From assembly GCA_024291935.2 (NCBI GenBank), contig CM044312.1, forward strand, positions 46,630,001-46,694,000: 64,000 bases of DNA, written 5' to 3'. Position 1 is the stretch's first letter, and the number at the start of each line of letters is the position of its first letter. Both the position numbers and the translations under genes were made by a program. The DNA comes from Okapia johnstoni. Taxonomy: Eukaryota; Chordata; Mammalia; Artiodactyla; Giraffidae. Under the pieces are notes generated by a model, which was given only the letters and a program-made list of their open reading frames with translations, searched no databases and was not told the origin of the DNA. Shown here in pieces: positions 1 to 11,945 of the stretch.

Positions 1-79
1 GGAATCCCATGGACAGAGGAGCCTGGCGGCTACAGTCCAAAGGGTCACAAAGAGTCGGACACAACTGAAGCAACTTAGA
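1..79 (+). mobile_element. Bov-tA SINE, 3' part (cut by window edge)
   Basis: The segment reads as the end of a ruminant Bov-tA SINE: 'catggacagaggagcctgg', a 'ctacagtcc' block, then 'agagtcggacac' and 'actgaagcaact'. The 5' half lies outside the window. Confidence 0.85.
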
Positions 80-707
80 ATGCATACATGCTTGCTTTAC
101 CTCTTTTCCAAAAGTAATCTATGTTTATTGTGAAATCTTAGACATTATGGAAATAAAGAATAATGATGGTGAAAAAATACCATTATGATCCTGATCCCCA
201 GAAATAAGAGCTATTAATAGTTTGGTTTATTGAATTCCCTGGCAGTCCATAGGACTCTGACCTTTCACTACTGAGGGCCAGGTTTCAATCCCTGGTTGGG
301 GAACTAAGATCGTTCCCACAAGCTGCACGATGCAACCAAAAAAGTTATTTTTTTGTTTATCTTTTTCTACGTATATATCATATAAAACCGTGTTAAACAA
401 CTTTTGAAGCAAAAATGGAATTATACTGTATATTTTGTTTTGGAACTTGATCTTTTCAATTAACGTATCTTGACATTTTTCCTTGTTCATTTGTAGATCC
501 GTTTGTTGTTTTTCAGTAAATACATTCTGTTCCATTGTATGAATATAAAATGATTTATCCAGTCTTCCACTGACAGACATTTTGGTTATTTCAATTTTTA
601 TAACTTTACAATAGTGTTATAGTAAACATTCAGCACAAGCATGTTTGTATAGATATTGGCTGTATATGGATTTAAAATCTTTTGGTAATTATACTAATTT
701 CGTTTAG
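80..707 (+). other. TAX1BP1: TAX1BP1 intron (partial) upstream of the first visible exon
   Basis: This is AT-rich intronic sequence ending in an acceptor, 'tttcgtttag', at 698-707. It contains one CHR-type SINE (232-344). I see nothing else recognisable. Confidence 0.8.
232..344 (+). mobile_element. CHR-type tRNA-Glu SINE
   Basis: A 'ttccctggcagtcca' head is followed by 'ggtttcaatccctggttggg' (B-box-like) and 'aactaagatc', the hallmark order of the cetartiodactyl CHR/SINE2 family in sense orientation. The copy is diverged. Confidence 0.75.
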
Positions 708-833
708 GATGAGAAAACAAAATGCAATAAATATGCTGATGAACTTGCAAAAATGGAGCTGAAATGGAAAGAACAAGTGAAAATTGCTGAAAACATAAAA
801 CTAGAACTAGCTGAAGTAGTGGACAATTACAAA
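708..833 (+). CDS. TAX1BP1: TAX1BP1 coding exon (coiled-coil region)
   Basis: An internal exon of 126 nt (42 codons, phase 0 at both ends) begins DEKTKCNKYADEL and ends VVDNYK. It is bounded by 'gtttag' and 'gtaagt'. The highly charged, Lys/Glu-rich heptad-like sequence matches the distal coiled coil of TAX1BP1 (Tax1-binding protein 1/CALCOCO3). TAX1BP1 is a cytosolic selective-autophagy receptor and adaptor for the ubiquitin-editing protein A20; the coiled coil mediates self-association. Because the exon is a multiple of three, skipping would keep the frame. Identification rests on recognising the family sequence and on seamless phase joining with the downstream exons. N-terminal exons (SKICH domain, LC3-interacting region) are left of the window. 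Confidence 0.93.
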
Positions 834-1312
834 GTAAGTTTAATATCTATAAAGCTTGAGGCATAATACCTGATACTTTTGAAAAGTGCTGTCTGTAATT
901 TTGTCAGTCTAAAGTTGTAACATGGGTAACTGAGATAGCATTTTCATAATATAGATAAATATGTACTATGTAGTTATGTTGAATATAGTTCATTAACTGT
1001 GAACTGAGAAAGTGGTTACCCATATGCATTGTACTTGTGGCTTTCATTTTGTATATTCATATGGACATGACTGAAGCAATTTAATACTAGCAACATGGCT
1101 GTTAAAATTATATCTCTAAATCATGCTTAGATTTTAAGATGAAAAGTGATCATTTCATGATCCTTGTTCACTTAAAATGGTTTGTGAAATTATTCTAGAG
1201 CTTTGGTGTTTTTCTGGGAGTATAATAAGATATGATCAGTAATTTAAAAAATTTATGCAAAGGTTTGAAAATTTTTAACCAAAATGTGTTACTTCTGATC
1301 ATTAATGATTAT

Positions 1313-1352
1313 GCAGGCAGGTTCTTTACTGTCTGAGCCATCAGGGAAGCCC
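1313..1352 (-). mobile_element. Bov-tA SINE head fragment
   Basis: Only the tRNA-like head is present: read on the minus strand it is 'gggcttccctgatggctcag' followed by a short remnant. The rest of the element is missing, so this is a deletion relic. Confidence 0.6.
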
Positions 1353-1746
1353 AAGCAATACAGTCTTAATTAAGAAGACTATTTTTGCTGAGGTAACATT
1401 AGGTAACAAACAAGACTGTTTGGTAAATGATGTTTGTAAAAATGTTGGGGAAAAAATCAGTAGGCTGTCTAACTAATTAATAAGTAGAAAAAATACTTTC
1501 CCTCTAAATAATAAAGTATGATCTTATATATTTTAAGGCCTGTGCATGTGTGTATACTTTGCATTTTGTAGGCCTAGAAGTTCTAAATGTTTTAAATTTG
1601 CTCTGTCATAGCTAATTGTACCTGTAATCTAATTTTTAAATACAGCACTCTTAAAGAGTGGGGATGGTCTTTATCATTGCCTCCTGTACAATGTCACGAA
1701 CCTCCGTCCATAGTTCTTCAGACACTCTCTCAGATCTAATCCCTTG

Positions 1747-3311
1747 AATCTAACAGAAGCAGAAAATATTAAGAAGAGGTGGCAAGAATACACAGAAGAA
1801 TGTACAAAAAAGATCTTCATGACCCAGATAACCACGATGGTGTGATCATTGGACTAGAGCCAGACATCCTGGAATGCGAAGTCAAGTGGGCCGTAGGAAG
1901 CATCAGTACGAACAAAGCTAGTGGAGGTGATGGAATTCCAGTTGAGCTATTTCAAATCCTGAAAGATGATGCTGTGAAAGTGCTGCACTCAATATGCCAG
2001 CAAATTTGGAAAACACAGCAATGGCCACAGGACTGGAAAAGGTCAGTTTTCATTCCAGTCCCAAAGAAGGGCAATGCCAAAGAATGTTCAAACTACTGTG
2101 AAAATGCACTCATTTCACATGCTGTCGAGGTAATGCTCAAAATCCTTCAAGCTAGGCTTCAACAGTACGTGAACGGAGAACTTCCACATGTGCAGGCTGG
2201 ATTTAGAAAAGACAGAGGAACCAGAGATCAAATTGCCAAAATTTGTTGGATCATGGAGAAAACAAAGAAGTTCCAGAAAAACGTCTGCTTCACTGACTAT
2301 GCTAAAGCCTTTGACTTTTTGGATCACAACAAACTGTGAGAAATTCTTAAAGAGATAGGAATACCATACCATCTTATCTGACTGCTAAGAAACCTGTATG
2401 CAGATCAAGAAGCAACAGAACCAGACATGAAACAACAGATTGGTTCAAAATTGGGAAAGGAGTACTTCAAGGCTGTACATTGCCACCCTGCATATTTAAC
2501 TGGGAAATGCCAGGCTGGATGAAGCCCAAGCTGAAATCAAGATTTCCAGGAGAAATATCAGTAACCTCAGATATGCAGATGACACCTCCCTATTGGCAGA
2601 AACTGAAGGGGAACTAAAGGCCTCTTAATGAAGGTTAAGAAAGAGAGTGAAAGCTGGCTTAAAACCCAGCATTCAAAAAAATAGGATCATAGCATCCGGT
2701 CCCATCACTTCATGGCAAACTGATGGGGAAACGAAGGAAACAGTGACAGATTTTATTTTCTTGGGCTCCAAAATCACTGCAGACAGTGACTGAAGCTATG
2801 AAAATAAAAGATGCTTGCTCCTTGGAAGAAAAGCCAAGACAGACTGTATTAAAAAGCGGAGACATCATTTTGCTGACAAAGGTCCATCTAGTCAAAGCTA
2901 TGGTTTTTCCAGTAGTCATGTAAGGATATGAGAATTGGACCATAAAGAAAGCTGAGTGCTGAAGAACTGATGCTTTCAAACTGTGGTGTTGGAGAAGACT
3001 CTTGAGAGTACTTTGGACATCAAACAAATCAATCCTAAAGGAAATCAACCCTGAATATTCATTGGAAGGATTGATGCTGAAGCTCTAATACTTTGGTCAC
3101 CTGATGCTAAGAGCCAACTCATTTGAAAAGACCCTGATGCTGGAAGGATTGAAGGCAGGAGAAGGGGTGACAGAGGATCAGATGGTTGGATGACATCACC
3201 GACTCAATGGACATGAGTTTGAGCAAACTCCAGGAGATGGTGAAGGACAGGGAAGCTTGGCGTGCTGCAGTCCATGGGATCACAAAGAGTTGGACATGAC
3301 TGACTGAACAA
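1747..3311 (+). mobile_element. BovB (RTE-type) LINE, 5'-truncated, with broken reverse transcriptase
   Basis: The segment spans the BovB reverse-transcriptase region to the 3' end in sense orientation. A 186-codon frame (1779-2339) carries RTE-type RT blocks: NKASGGDGIPVELF, the WKRSVFIPVPKKG block, QAGFRKDRGTRDQIA and the AKAFDFLDHNKL block. An internal deletion is visible near 2095-2115, and stops and frameshifts interrupt the rest. The 3' part has 'atggttggatgacatcaccg' and ends with 'cacaaagagttggacatgac'. It is inactive. BovB is known to have entered ruminants by horizontal transfer. Confidence 0.93.
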
Positions 3312-4028
3312 CAACAAAGACCTGTCAAAGACCATACAGGGTGGGAGGCTATAAACAGAGATGGCAAATGAAAGAAGCATCTTTCTAACAGATGGAAAAG
3401 AATTAATATAGGTTTGGAGGTCAGAAGTAGAGAGCATAATCTGGGAGCTGTAACAGTCTTGAGTAATAGGTCTTTAATATCTGTGATGGAATAGATCATT
3501 GTGGAAGATAGGTTGAATCCAGATTTTAGGGAACTGTTTGGAATGTGGGTGCTATTTGCTGTTAAATATTTTCTAGGAGAAAAAGAGACCCAACCAGAGT
3601 GGGTCTTAATGAAAATAATTTGGTAGCATGGAGAGGATTTACAGGTGGGAAGGATTTTTGAAGGTAACAAAATTAGGTAGAGATATGCTTAGAATGAGTT
3701 GACAAAGGACCACCTCTTTTTGGGTACCTTCCCCAATCATCATCCATTGAATTTATCAAGGAAAGCTTTGAATCTTGGGAAAGAACGTGTGTGGCACATA
3801 AGTTAATATTTGTGATTTATTCATATGAGCATGATAGTTGAAGGCATAGAAGAAAGTGAGTTTTCCAAGAATGCAAAGAAGCCAAAGAAGAAACTGAAGA
3901 ATACTAATTGTGAAGAAGTGTACTTTAAAAAAGAGCATTAGAGGATGACAGTGTTGGTACCATTTTATAAAAGCCAGGAGAGAAGTTTTAAGAGTGAGGC
4001 ACGTTCATAAAAAATGACAAGTAATTCA

Positions 4029-4155
4029 GGGACTTCCCTGACAGTCCAGTGGCTAGGACTCTGCATTACCATTGCAGGGCATGCAGGTTCAGTCCCTGAT
4101 CAAGGATCCAGGTTCCTGCATGTTGCAGAGTGGCAAAATAAGAATAATAAAATAA
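4029..4155 (+). mobile_element. CHR-type tRNA-Glu SINE
   Basis: A sense-oriented head 'gggacttccctgacagtcca' is followed by the B-box-like 'caggttcagtccctgatcaa' and an A/T-rich tail 'aataagaataataaaat'. Confidence 0.75.
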
Positions 4156-4339
4156 TCTTGAAACACATCAGAAAAACAACAGTTACAAGGTCAGAGATAT
4201 CAAAGAATAAGATCCAGGGAAAATACATGGATATGGTAATAGGGTTTATTTTAGTAGAAGGGTATAAACTAGCTCTTGAAGGGGTAAAGAGAGGGTAGAT
4301 GATGAAAAAGAATTAATGATCATTTCTTTCTCTCTTCAG

Positions 4340-4411
4340 CTTCAGTTGGCAGAGAAAGAAAAAGAGATAAGTGGTCTAACTTCATATTGGGAAAACCTCT
4401 CCAGGGAGAAG
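4340..4411 (+). CDS. TAX1BP1: TAX1BP1 coding exon (end of coiled coil)
   Basis: A 72-nt exon (24 codons, phase 0/0) reads LQLAEKEKEISGLTSYW then ENLSREK. It lies between acceptor 'tctcttcag' and donor 'gtactg'. It continues directly from the VVDNYK end of the preceding exon and closes the coiled-coil region of TAX1BP1 before the linker. Length is a multiple of three. The strong acceptor tract (tctttctctcttcag) and match to the family sequence leave little doubt. The flanking introns are 3.5 kb and 11.4 kb, so this is a small exon in a repeat-rich setting. Confidence 0.93.
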
Positions 4412-4945
4412 GTACTGAATAATATCCTTGAAAAATTTCATATGACACTGAATGATAATACAGCTTTTTGAAGGGACATACATTTTACAGTTGAGGGTAA
4501 TTTTTTCTTTTTAAGTTAAATGAAGAAAAGACAAACAGGTAGAAAACGTTTTTTAGTTTTATAATATTTTTAAAATATTTTGATAGAAAAATGCTTAAGT
4601 GTCAAAACTTAGTTTGACTTTTGTTACATAGTTTGGATTTAGTGTTCAAATTTATAACAGTAAACAAATTAAAAATTATACTTAATGTATTTATTTGGTT
4701 TTCTTTTGTAATAGGAAATATTTTAGGAGCTGTTTAATGATTTCTAGCATAACCTGACCTTCAGACAGAGCATACATTTATAATATAAAATGTACTGTAA
4801 TGCAACATTTCTAATAGTAGGGTCTAAAGTGTCTTGTTATGAATGATAAAAGGCACTCCTATCACTGAGAAAATTCCAGAAGTTTTAGGAGGTCAGTGCC
4901 AGGAACTGGGGACAAGACCAAAAATATTTTTTATGTTACAGTATG

Positions 4946-4979
4946 CATTTATGTATGTATGTATGTAGCTATGTATGTA
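4946..4979. repeat. (TATG)n microsatellite
   Basis: Short imperfect tetranucleotide run 'tatgtatgtatgtatg' with one 'tagc' interruption, sitting against a MITE-like end. Confidence 0.7.
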
Positions 4980-5135
4980 CAATCTTCCCTCTGTGTCTTT
5001 GGGGTTGGTTTCAGGAGCCCCCTCTAAGGATGTCAGAATCCAAGGATGCTGAAGTCCCTTGTGTGAAATGGTGTAGTACCATTGGCCCTGAGCATCCATG
5101 CATTCTGCATTGGCCGATTCGGAGGGCCAACTGTA
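4978..5135. mobile_element. Ancient mariner-class MITE fossil
   Basis: The ends form an imperfect inverted repeat: 'tacaatcttccctctgtg' on the left and 'cggagggccaactgta' on the right, both with TA at the edge. Between them are phrases typical of MER-type Tc1/mariner-derived MITEs ('ctgagcatccatgcattctg'). Family name not assigned. Confidence 0.45.
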
Positions 5136-5224
5136 TTTTAAGTTTATATTTGGGTATCTATGTTCATCTGTGTGTTTCTCTAATGTGAGATTAATAGATA
5201 TCATTTTCCTACTTGGTACTCTTC

Positions 5225-5640
5225 AATATGAGCTCTTTTTAGAAGTGGGTTAAGAATGTTTTGCTGTTCATGTAGTCCTAGATTTGGTCAGTGGGAACAC
5301 CTTCGAACTGGTCCCTGATGTGCCCCAATATCAAAAGGATGGTGGTGGTTTTTTGAGCGGTTAATTTTTTTCTAGCATTGCAAGATATTCTCATATGTTT
5401 ATTTCATCACTCATCTTTGGAGTTGGCCATTTTTTATAAGAAAGAATCTGAAATTAACTTCTCCAAGGAGTTCTGGTTGCTTATTATTGGGAAATGCTGT
5501 TTAGAACCCAGAATCCAGGCCCTATGTATCTTCATTATTCCTAGTGCACATTGCTTCTGGATCCTTTCAGTGCCAGAGCTGAGAAAGGTTTGTATTTTAG
5601 ATATTGTGAATTCTAGTCCAACTCAACTAGTTCTTCCTTG
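5225..5640 (-). mobile_element. Old L1M LINE relic
   Basis: The block 'ctccaaggagttctggttgc', 'ttattattgggaaatgctg' and 'ttagaacccagaatccaggc' resembles the 3' region of old mammalian L1M/L1ME elements. Orientation and limits are approximate. The 87-codon frame here is a chance product. Confidence 0.4.
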
Positions 5641-5726
5641 ATTTTTTTTTTAAGGCATTTTTAATAGAAGTTATTGCAGTAATTTCATCTAGCTTCAGAG
5701 AGATTATCAGGATGAGGAAGTTGGTT

Positions 5727-5854
5727 GTGTTGTTGTTCTTGTTGTTTTGCCATGCCATCTGCCTTGCAAGATCTTAGTTTCCCAATCAGGGATCAAACCC
5801 AGGCCCTGGCAGTGGAATGGTAGAATCCTAACTACTAGATTGCCAGGGAAATCC
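5727..5854 (-). mobile_element. CHR-type tRNA-Glu SINE
   Basis: Antisense copy: 'gatcttagtttcccaatcag' then 'ggatcaaacccaggccctgg' and 'gattgccagggaaatcc'. Confidence 0.8.
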
Positions 5855-6209
5855 TTCTTGTCTTCTTAATTCCTATTTGTATACCTTTTCCTTAGTGAAT
5901 CCTGTGTCCAATGGTGTCAGCACATTTAAATCTGTTTGGTAGTTCCAGTATCTTACATAAAACAGTTTCAGAACTGCTAGAACTATATATTCACTAAGAC
6001 AAGGAAACCTGTTAAGAGTAGAATTCAATTCAAGATTGTTTGCAATTCTTCCCTCCCCACCCCATCCCCGGGTTGTCAGTATATTGTGTTTGAATGTTAC
6101 TTGCGTTAGTTCTCTCGCCCTCACCCTCTCATCCTCCTCCCTACCTTCAGTATACGGTAACAAAATGACAGGTTAAAGAGACTTCTGCAAATGAACAATG
6201 GGTTGCGCT

Positions 6210-6421
6210 GTGGGTGCTTAGTCGCTCAGTCATGTCCAACTCTCTGCAGTCCCTTGAACTGTAGCCCGCCAGACTCCTCTGTCTATGTTTTCCAGGCAAG
6301 AATACTGGAGTTGGTTTTCCTACTCCAGGGGATCTTCCCTACCCAGGGAGCGAACCCATGTCTTTTGTGTCTCTTACATTGGCAGGTGGATTCTTTACCA
6401 CTAGTGCCACCTGGGAAGCCC
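6210..6421 (-). mobile_element. Bov-tA SINE, near full length
   Basis: Antisense Bov-tA: it begins 'gcttagtcgctcagtcatgt', includes 'ttccaggcaagaatactgg' and ends in the tRNA-like head 'gccacctgggaagccc'. Confidence 0.88.
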
Positions 6422-7261
6422 TAAACGGTGGATTGAAGCTAATTTAAAACAATAGGAGCACAAATGAAGAGTAAGAAAACAATTTTTTATTTCTGGTATG
6501 AGTTTTGGTCAAGTGTATTTCAAAGTTAAAGCAATGGTGACCTAATTAGATTTGACAGGAAGTTGACAAAATATGTATTTCAAATGCTTAAGACCACTTT
6601 GTGAAATATGGATTTACTTAAGTAATTTTTGGTAAGAAACCCAACTCCTAAGTGTATTTTGTGCTTGGAGTTACTAACTAATGTTGGAGAGAAGCAATCA
6701 AGATACTTTATTTTTATACATTTTACATATATAAAATGTTTTATATATAAAAATATAACAAAATTCTATATATGTAGAATATATTTTATAGTTTTGTAGT
6801 TTCATATCTGATAGTGAAAGTGCTGAATGGTTATAACCATCTGTACATTTTGCTGAGTTACAGATGGCTCAAATCACAGAAAATAATATATAGTGACTTA
6901 TTAATTATGCTGCAGTTTAAATAATCTTGCAAGACTGCAGTCAGCCTGTTAGATGAGGCTCAGTCATCTCAGTATAGACCTACTTCTGAGCTCACTTGTT
7001 GCTGGGATTCAGTTCCTTGGGAGTTGTTCAATAAGGGCCATACTTCATACTCGGCCATCTTCTAATCTTCCATGATGTCGCTCCTCTCCTCTCTTTTTTT
7101 TTTTTTATTCCTCTTCCCTCTGCTCTGTGTTTGACAGAAGTAAAAGATTTTTCAAACCACAGGCGGGTAACCTTTAAAAATGTAAAGTTGATACTTTCCT
7201 TGCTTGAAGCTCCTTATGGGCCTCCCATGTACTTGTGCATTTAAGATAAATGACAAAATTC

Positions 7262-7375
7262 TTTTTTGTTTGTGCTGTGTGGCTTGCAGGATCTTAGTTC
7301 CCTGACCAGGGATTGAACCTACACCCTTGGCAGTTAAACCATGGAGTCCTAACCACTGGACTACAGGGAATCCCT
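7262..7375 (-). mobile_element. CHR-type tRNA-Glu SINE
   Basis: Antisense copy: 'gtgctgtgtggcttgcagga', 'ccctgaccagggattgaacc', then 'ctacagggaatccct'. Confidence 0.8.
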
Positions 7376-7484
7376 CCAAAATTCTTACTATAGATTATAA
7401 TCTTTTATATGACTAGCCTTTCTCTCTAGACCCATTTTAAGCCACAGTTTGTTTGATTCTCCTTTATTGTAGAATTCCTCTTAG

Positions 7485-7664
7485 TAGTAGTTCTGAGTCT
7501 TGACCTTGCATTCGAATCATCTGTGTGATTTGTTAAAGCACAGCTTTCTGGGTTCTATTCCCAGAGTTTCTGATTTGTAGTTCAGGGATGGGGCTTGAGA
7601 TTTGCATTTCTGACAAGTTGCTGCTGATGGTGCTGGTCTGGGGACTGCACTTTGAGAACTGTTA
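7485..7664 (+). mobile_element. MER5A-type hAT MITE
   Basis: It runs from 'tagtagttctgagtctt' to 'tttgagaactgttatag' with the internal MER5A phrases 'cccagagtttctgatttgta' and 'gagatttgcatttctgacaa'. Confidence 0.75.
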
Positions 7665-8004
7665 TAGTCACTCAGGCCTTAAAACTCATGAATTTCTTTC
7701 TTGTTTCAGGGCCCTTGTTCATGTACTTTGCCAAGAATATTCTTGCCTACAATTCTTTGGTAGTTAACTTTCAACTAGGGAAGTCCTGGAAGAATTGAAA
7801 CATATGTAAGAAGAGAATAATGTAATGAACTCTGTGGTATTTCTCACCCAGCAATCAACAGATGTTACTTTATGGCCATCTTATCTGTCCAACTGTTTCC
7901 CTTTTGTCTTAACCCAGTGGTATTTTTTTCAAGTATATCCCCAAATTTTTAAATATTTTCTTCTAAATGTTTAAGTACTCCTACTACTCTTGACTTACGC
8001 TTTT

Positions 8005-8375
8005 AAGTCTCAGGTTAAATGACTCTTCTTCAGAGAGGCCTTCTTTGACCTCTCATTCTAAATTAGGTACCTCTGTTAAACTTACACCTGGGAACTGTAC
8101 GTTTATTTTACAGCACTTACCATAATTTGTAACTAATACTTATTTCTGTATGTATTTCTCTTAAGTGAAACTCCCTTCGCTTAATTATAAGGTCCATGAA
8201 GACAGGAATCATGTCTGTTTTATTAACCATTGTATTTGTAGTCTCTAGTCCAGTATTCTGGCCTGGAGAATTCCATGGACTGTAGAGTCCATGGGGTTGC
8301 AAAGAGTTGGATATGACTGAGTGACTTTCACTCATAGTGTTTGATATTTGAAGTTAAATATTTGTTGAATGACTA
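8005..8375 (+). mobile_element. L2 LINE 3' end, interrupted by a Bov-tA
   Basis: Typical L2 text 'cttcagagaggccttctttg' and 'ggtccatgaagacaggaatc' is split by a younger SINE at 8250-8333 and resumes with 'tatttgttgaatgactaaac'. Confidence 0.75.
8250..8333 (+). mobile_element. Bov-tA SINE 3' fragment nested in L2
   Basis: It reads 'ccagtattctggcctggaga', 'ccatggggttgcaaagagtt', then 'atgactgagtgactttcact'. Confidence 0.8.
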
Positions 8376-8867
8376 AACAAATTAATGTTAATGGGTCAAA
8401 CATAATTTATAGCATTTGCTTATAAAAACATTTGGTAAAAGAAATGTACTGGCATCAGCAGTTTTATTATCAGTTAATACCCTACCGTGTCAGGAATGCA
8501 ATAGAAGTAGGCCAGTTTGCTTTCTACTTCCTGTCTTCCTGAGTTACTCTTAATTTTCCTGCTAGTGACACTGTAGTTTTATATTACTTTTAAAGAGTGT
8601 ATTTATAAGAATTTCTGTTTGCTATTTCAGCAACTTGCTTAATGTTTGTCTTTTCCCAATGTTTCTTAGAACCCTTACTCCTCTATTGCTTGCTAAGTCG
8701 CTTCAGTGGTTAGAATTAAATCCTTTTCCTTCAGCACTGAAACCTAGATCCAAACAGTGCCTGGGATAAACCAAATGATCATTAAGTGTTGAGTGAGTAA
8801 ATGAAAAAAAAAAAAAGATGAATCATCATGTAACAGAATGTGTATTTTACTTAGTTTGTTTCCTTTC

Positions 8868-8999
8868 CATCTTCCCTGCTCTAGATACAGACTTCACATG
8901 AGCAGGAATTTTTGTATGTTTTGGTTGTACCTGAATCTCTAGTGCCTGGAGAGCAGTGCCTGCCACATATTAGATACTCAATAAATATTTATTGAACAT
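8868..8999 (+). mobile_element. L2 LINE 3' end
   Basis: L2 terminal phrases are present: 'cagtgcctgccacatattag' and 'atactcaataaatatttatt'. A BovB copy starts directly after it. Confidence 0.7.
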
Positions 9000-10148
9000 T
9001 GTTGTTCAGTCGCCCAGTCGTGTCAGACTTTGTGCCCACATGGACTGCAGCACACCAGACCTCTCTTTCCCTCACCATCTCCCAAAGTTTTCCCAAGTTC
9101 ACGTCCATTGCATTGGCAATACCATCCAGCCATCTTATCTTCTGATGCCCTCTTCTCCTTCTGTCCTCAATCTTTCCCAGCATCAGGGACTTTTCCAGTG
9201 AGTCAGCTGTTCATATCAGATGACCAAAATACTAGGGCTTCAACTTCAGCTTCAGCCCTTCCAGTGAGTATTCAGGGTTGATTTCCCTTAAGATTGACTG
9301 GTTTGATCTCCTTGCCGTCCAGGGGACTCTCCAGCACCATGGTTTGAAGGCATCAATTCTTTGGCGCTCTGCCTTCTTTACAGTCCAGCTCTCACTCCCA
9401 TATGTTACCACTGGGAAGACCGTAGCCTTGACTATGTGGACCTTGCTGGCAGAGTAATGTCTCTGGTTTTCAGCACACTGTCTAGGTTTGTCATAGCTTT
9501 CCTGCCAAGAAGCAAATGTCTTCTGATTTCATGGCTGCAGTCACCATCCACAGTGATTTGAGAGGACAAGAAGAGGAAATCTGTCACTGCTTCCCCCTTT
9601 TCCCCATCTATTTGCCATGAAGTAATGGGGCTGGATGCCATGATCTTAGTTTTTTTAATATTTGGTTTTAAGCTGACTCTTCTCTCTCCTCCTTCACCCG
9701 CATCAAGAGGCTCTTCAGTTTCTCTTCACTTTCTGCCACTAGAGTGGTATCTGCGTATCTGAGGTTGTTGATGTTTCTCCTGCCTATCTTGATTCCAGCT
9801 TGTAACTCATCCAGCCTGGCATTTCTCATGATGTTCTCAGTGTATGGATTAAACAAACAGGGTAACAACAGACAGCCCTGTTGTACTCCTTTCTCAACTT
9901 TGAATGAATTAGTTATTCCGTACGGGGTTCTAACTGTTGCTTCTTGGCCTGCATACAGGTTTCTCAGGAGACAGGTAAGGTGCTCTGGTATTCCCATCTC
10001 TTTAAGAGCTTTCCACGGTTTATTATGATCTACACAGTCAAGGGCTTTGGCCTAGTTGATGAAACAGAAGGGGATGTCTTTTTGGAATTCCATGGCTTTC
10101 TCTCGGATCCAGCGAATGTTGGCGATTTGATGTCTGGTTTCTCTTTCT
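9000..10148 (-). mobile_element. BovB LINE, 5'-truncated, antisense
   Basis: The left end is the BovB 3' terminus ('gttgttcagtcgcccagtcg'); the copy continues leftward-reading through frames encoding IRWLDGIANAMD, LRYADTTLVAESEE and LLRNLYAGQEATVRTPYG, all BovB RT and C-terminal pieces. Stops and frameshifts divide it into short frames, so it is inactive. The right limit is where similarity stops, before 'aataacatagttactg'. Confidence 0.92.
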
Positions 10149-11446
10149 CAATAACATAGTTACTGAACATATGTGTGAATAAAAACTCATTATTGTTTTT
10201 TAGAGTAACTTGCTCTCCAATATCATAAAAATATGTATTTTAAAAGTAACTTTTAATAGTATGAAGTAATTTAGTATATCTTAGTTAGAAACTCTACCAA
10301 TTTAAATTTATTTAGAAATTTAATATATCTTAAAATATCTAATGTCATTCCAAAAACCACTGCTTAGAATTATTTACCATTTTCATACTATTTCAGATAT
10401 CCTGAATAACCTGCTTACTAGAAATTTGAAAAGGAAAGATAAAAGAAAATAATAAAGCAGAAAGCACAGTGGCAAAGAATGATAAAAATGATGGTGGGAA
10501 GTATTTTATTAACTATTACCAGAGAAAAAATTAAAAATATTTTTAAAGTAAAACTGTTTCAAAATGTTATTTAACATCAGGTACCTGACTAGCAATTTTT
10601 CTGAATTTCATTTCATATTTCCAGATGATCTTCCTTTTTGAGAATAGAAAAGTAATATTTGTATGTAGCTATAAATGATTAGTGGAAGTTGTCTCGAGTA
10701 TATCTGTGATTTTTGTGGGTGACAAAGGCAGTGAAACTGCTGTTGTGTTTTTTGCCTGCATCCATAATTGAAGAAAATGATAAATTTAAGTTAGAAGTTA
10801 GTGAAAAGATGCAGTTTTTTTTCCCAATTAAATTCATGGATATCCTGAATTCTAAACACAGATCCTTTTGAGGGGGTGGGTGCATTGTGAATAAAAATTT
10901 AAGACTCTTCTAAGTTAAACGTTCAGTCTTCTGATTTGCCAAACCAACCCAATCAGAACAGTTTTGTCCATGTTCCTATATTTTGTTTAGCCTGACTCCA
11001 TTTTCCCCCATGAGGAATCAAAGCTGATTATTACTCCTGTTCTTACCCTTATATTATTTGCAGAGGATTTATTGCATCTTTGATCATAAAGGAGTGGAGT
11101 ATGAGCCTAGAGTAAACTCTTTATTAGGTTGAAATTCTCTATGATGCTCCTTGACTGTATTAGTGCATGTATAAATCTTTTGATGCAACCCTGACTTTAT
11201 TTAAGTAGTTTATTGTTTGCTTATAGAAAAATACTCCTTTAAACTGATTTGTAATTTTATAGAAGTATTTTCTCATGTCTAACTCTTTTGTTGCTTTCAT
11301 GCCTTTCCCCCCTCTTTTCTTGAATCACCTTTGAAATATTTTTTAAATTTACTCTCTCCCTTTTTCTCTGTTCACATTGGCACTTTCACATCCTGAATCA
11401 CTACAGCAGGGTGAATGGGGTTTTTGATTGGCAGGAGATGAGGGAA

Positions 11447-11602
11447 CATCCACTGAGGGCCTGCTATGTTTTAAACAATCCCCTCATTTCTCAGTAGTCC
11501 TCTGAGGCCTGCAGAAGGTAAGTTCCTCAGGGTTATTTGTGCTGGAGCTGATAAGCAAATTCTGGTCTGACTCCAGTCCACCATGTCATGCTGCCTCCCT
11601 AA
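11447..11602 (-). mobile_element. MIR SINE relic
   Basis: Antisense MIR order: 'ctgagggcctgctatgtttt', 'tcctctgaggcctgcagaag', then 'ggtctgactccagtcca' and 'tgctgcctccct'. Confidence 0.6.
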
Positions 11603-11945
11603 TTGTTTATAGTTTCAAGTGTGCTTGCTACAGTTTGTTAGATTAACCTTACTAAGAACTATTTCACGATGGTGGTGTTGCTGTTCAGGATCTCTTAGGC
11701 CCATTGTAGTAAACTGTATAGGTCTTAAACTGTATGACAGATCAGGCATATCACCCTTGAGCTGTGTTTTTAGGTTTATTTCTTCTACTCTTAAAATGAA
11801 TCCTGTGTTCTAGGTAAGTCATTCACTTACCAGTCTTGCATCATATTTCTTATGCCTTCTCTACTCTTTTCATGTGCTTAGGAAGAACTTTTAATTCCCA
11901 TTTCTCTTCTCAGGCCTAAATTGACTTGCATTTTTCATGTTTACC

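Larger units (their letters stand above)
834..4339 (+). other. TAX1BP1: TAX1BP1 intron with BovB insertion
   Basis: A 3.5-kb intron with donor 'gtaagt' and acceptor 'tctcttcag'. It carries a SINE head fragment (1313-1352), a BovB LINE (1747-3311) and a CHR SINE (4029-4155). The remaining parts (834-1312, 1353-1746, 3312-4028) are AT-rich and show nothing I can name. Confidence 0.85.

Noticed and set aside
1779..2339. 186-codon frame as a host gene
   Set aside because: It is the reverse transcriptase of a BovB LINE, truncated and broken.
3119..3670. 183-codon minus-strand frame
   Set aside because: It runs antisense through a BovB 3' end (the [23 protein letters not shown] translation is a well-known BovB antisense product) and into AT-rich intron.
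6210..6421. tRNA gene
   Set aside because: tRNA-like A and B boxes here and in all Bov-tA/CHR copies belong to SINEs; no cloverleaf or anticodon stem is intact.
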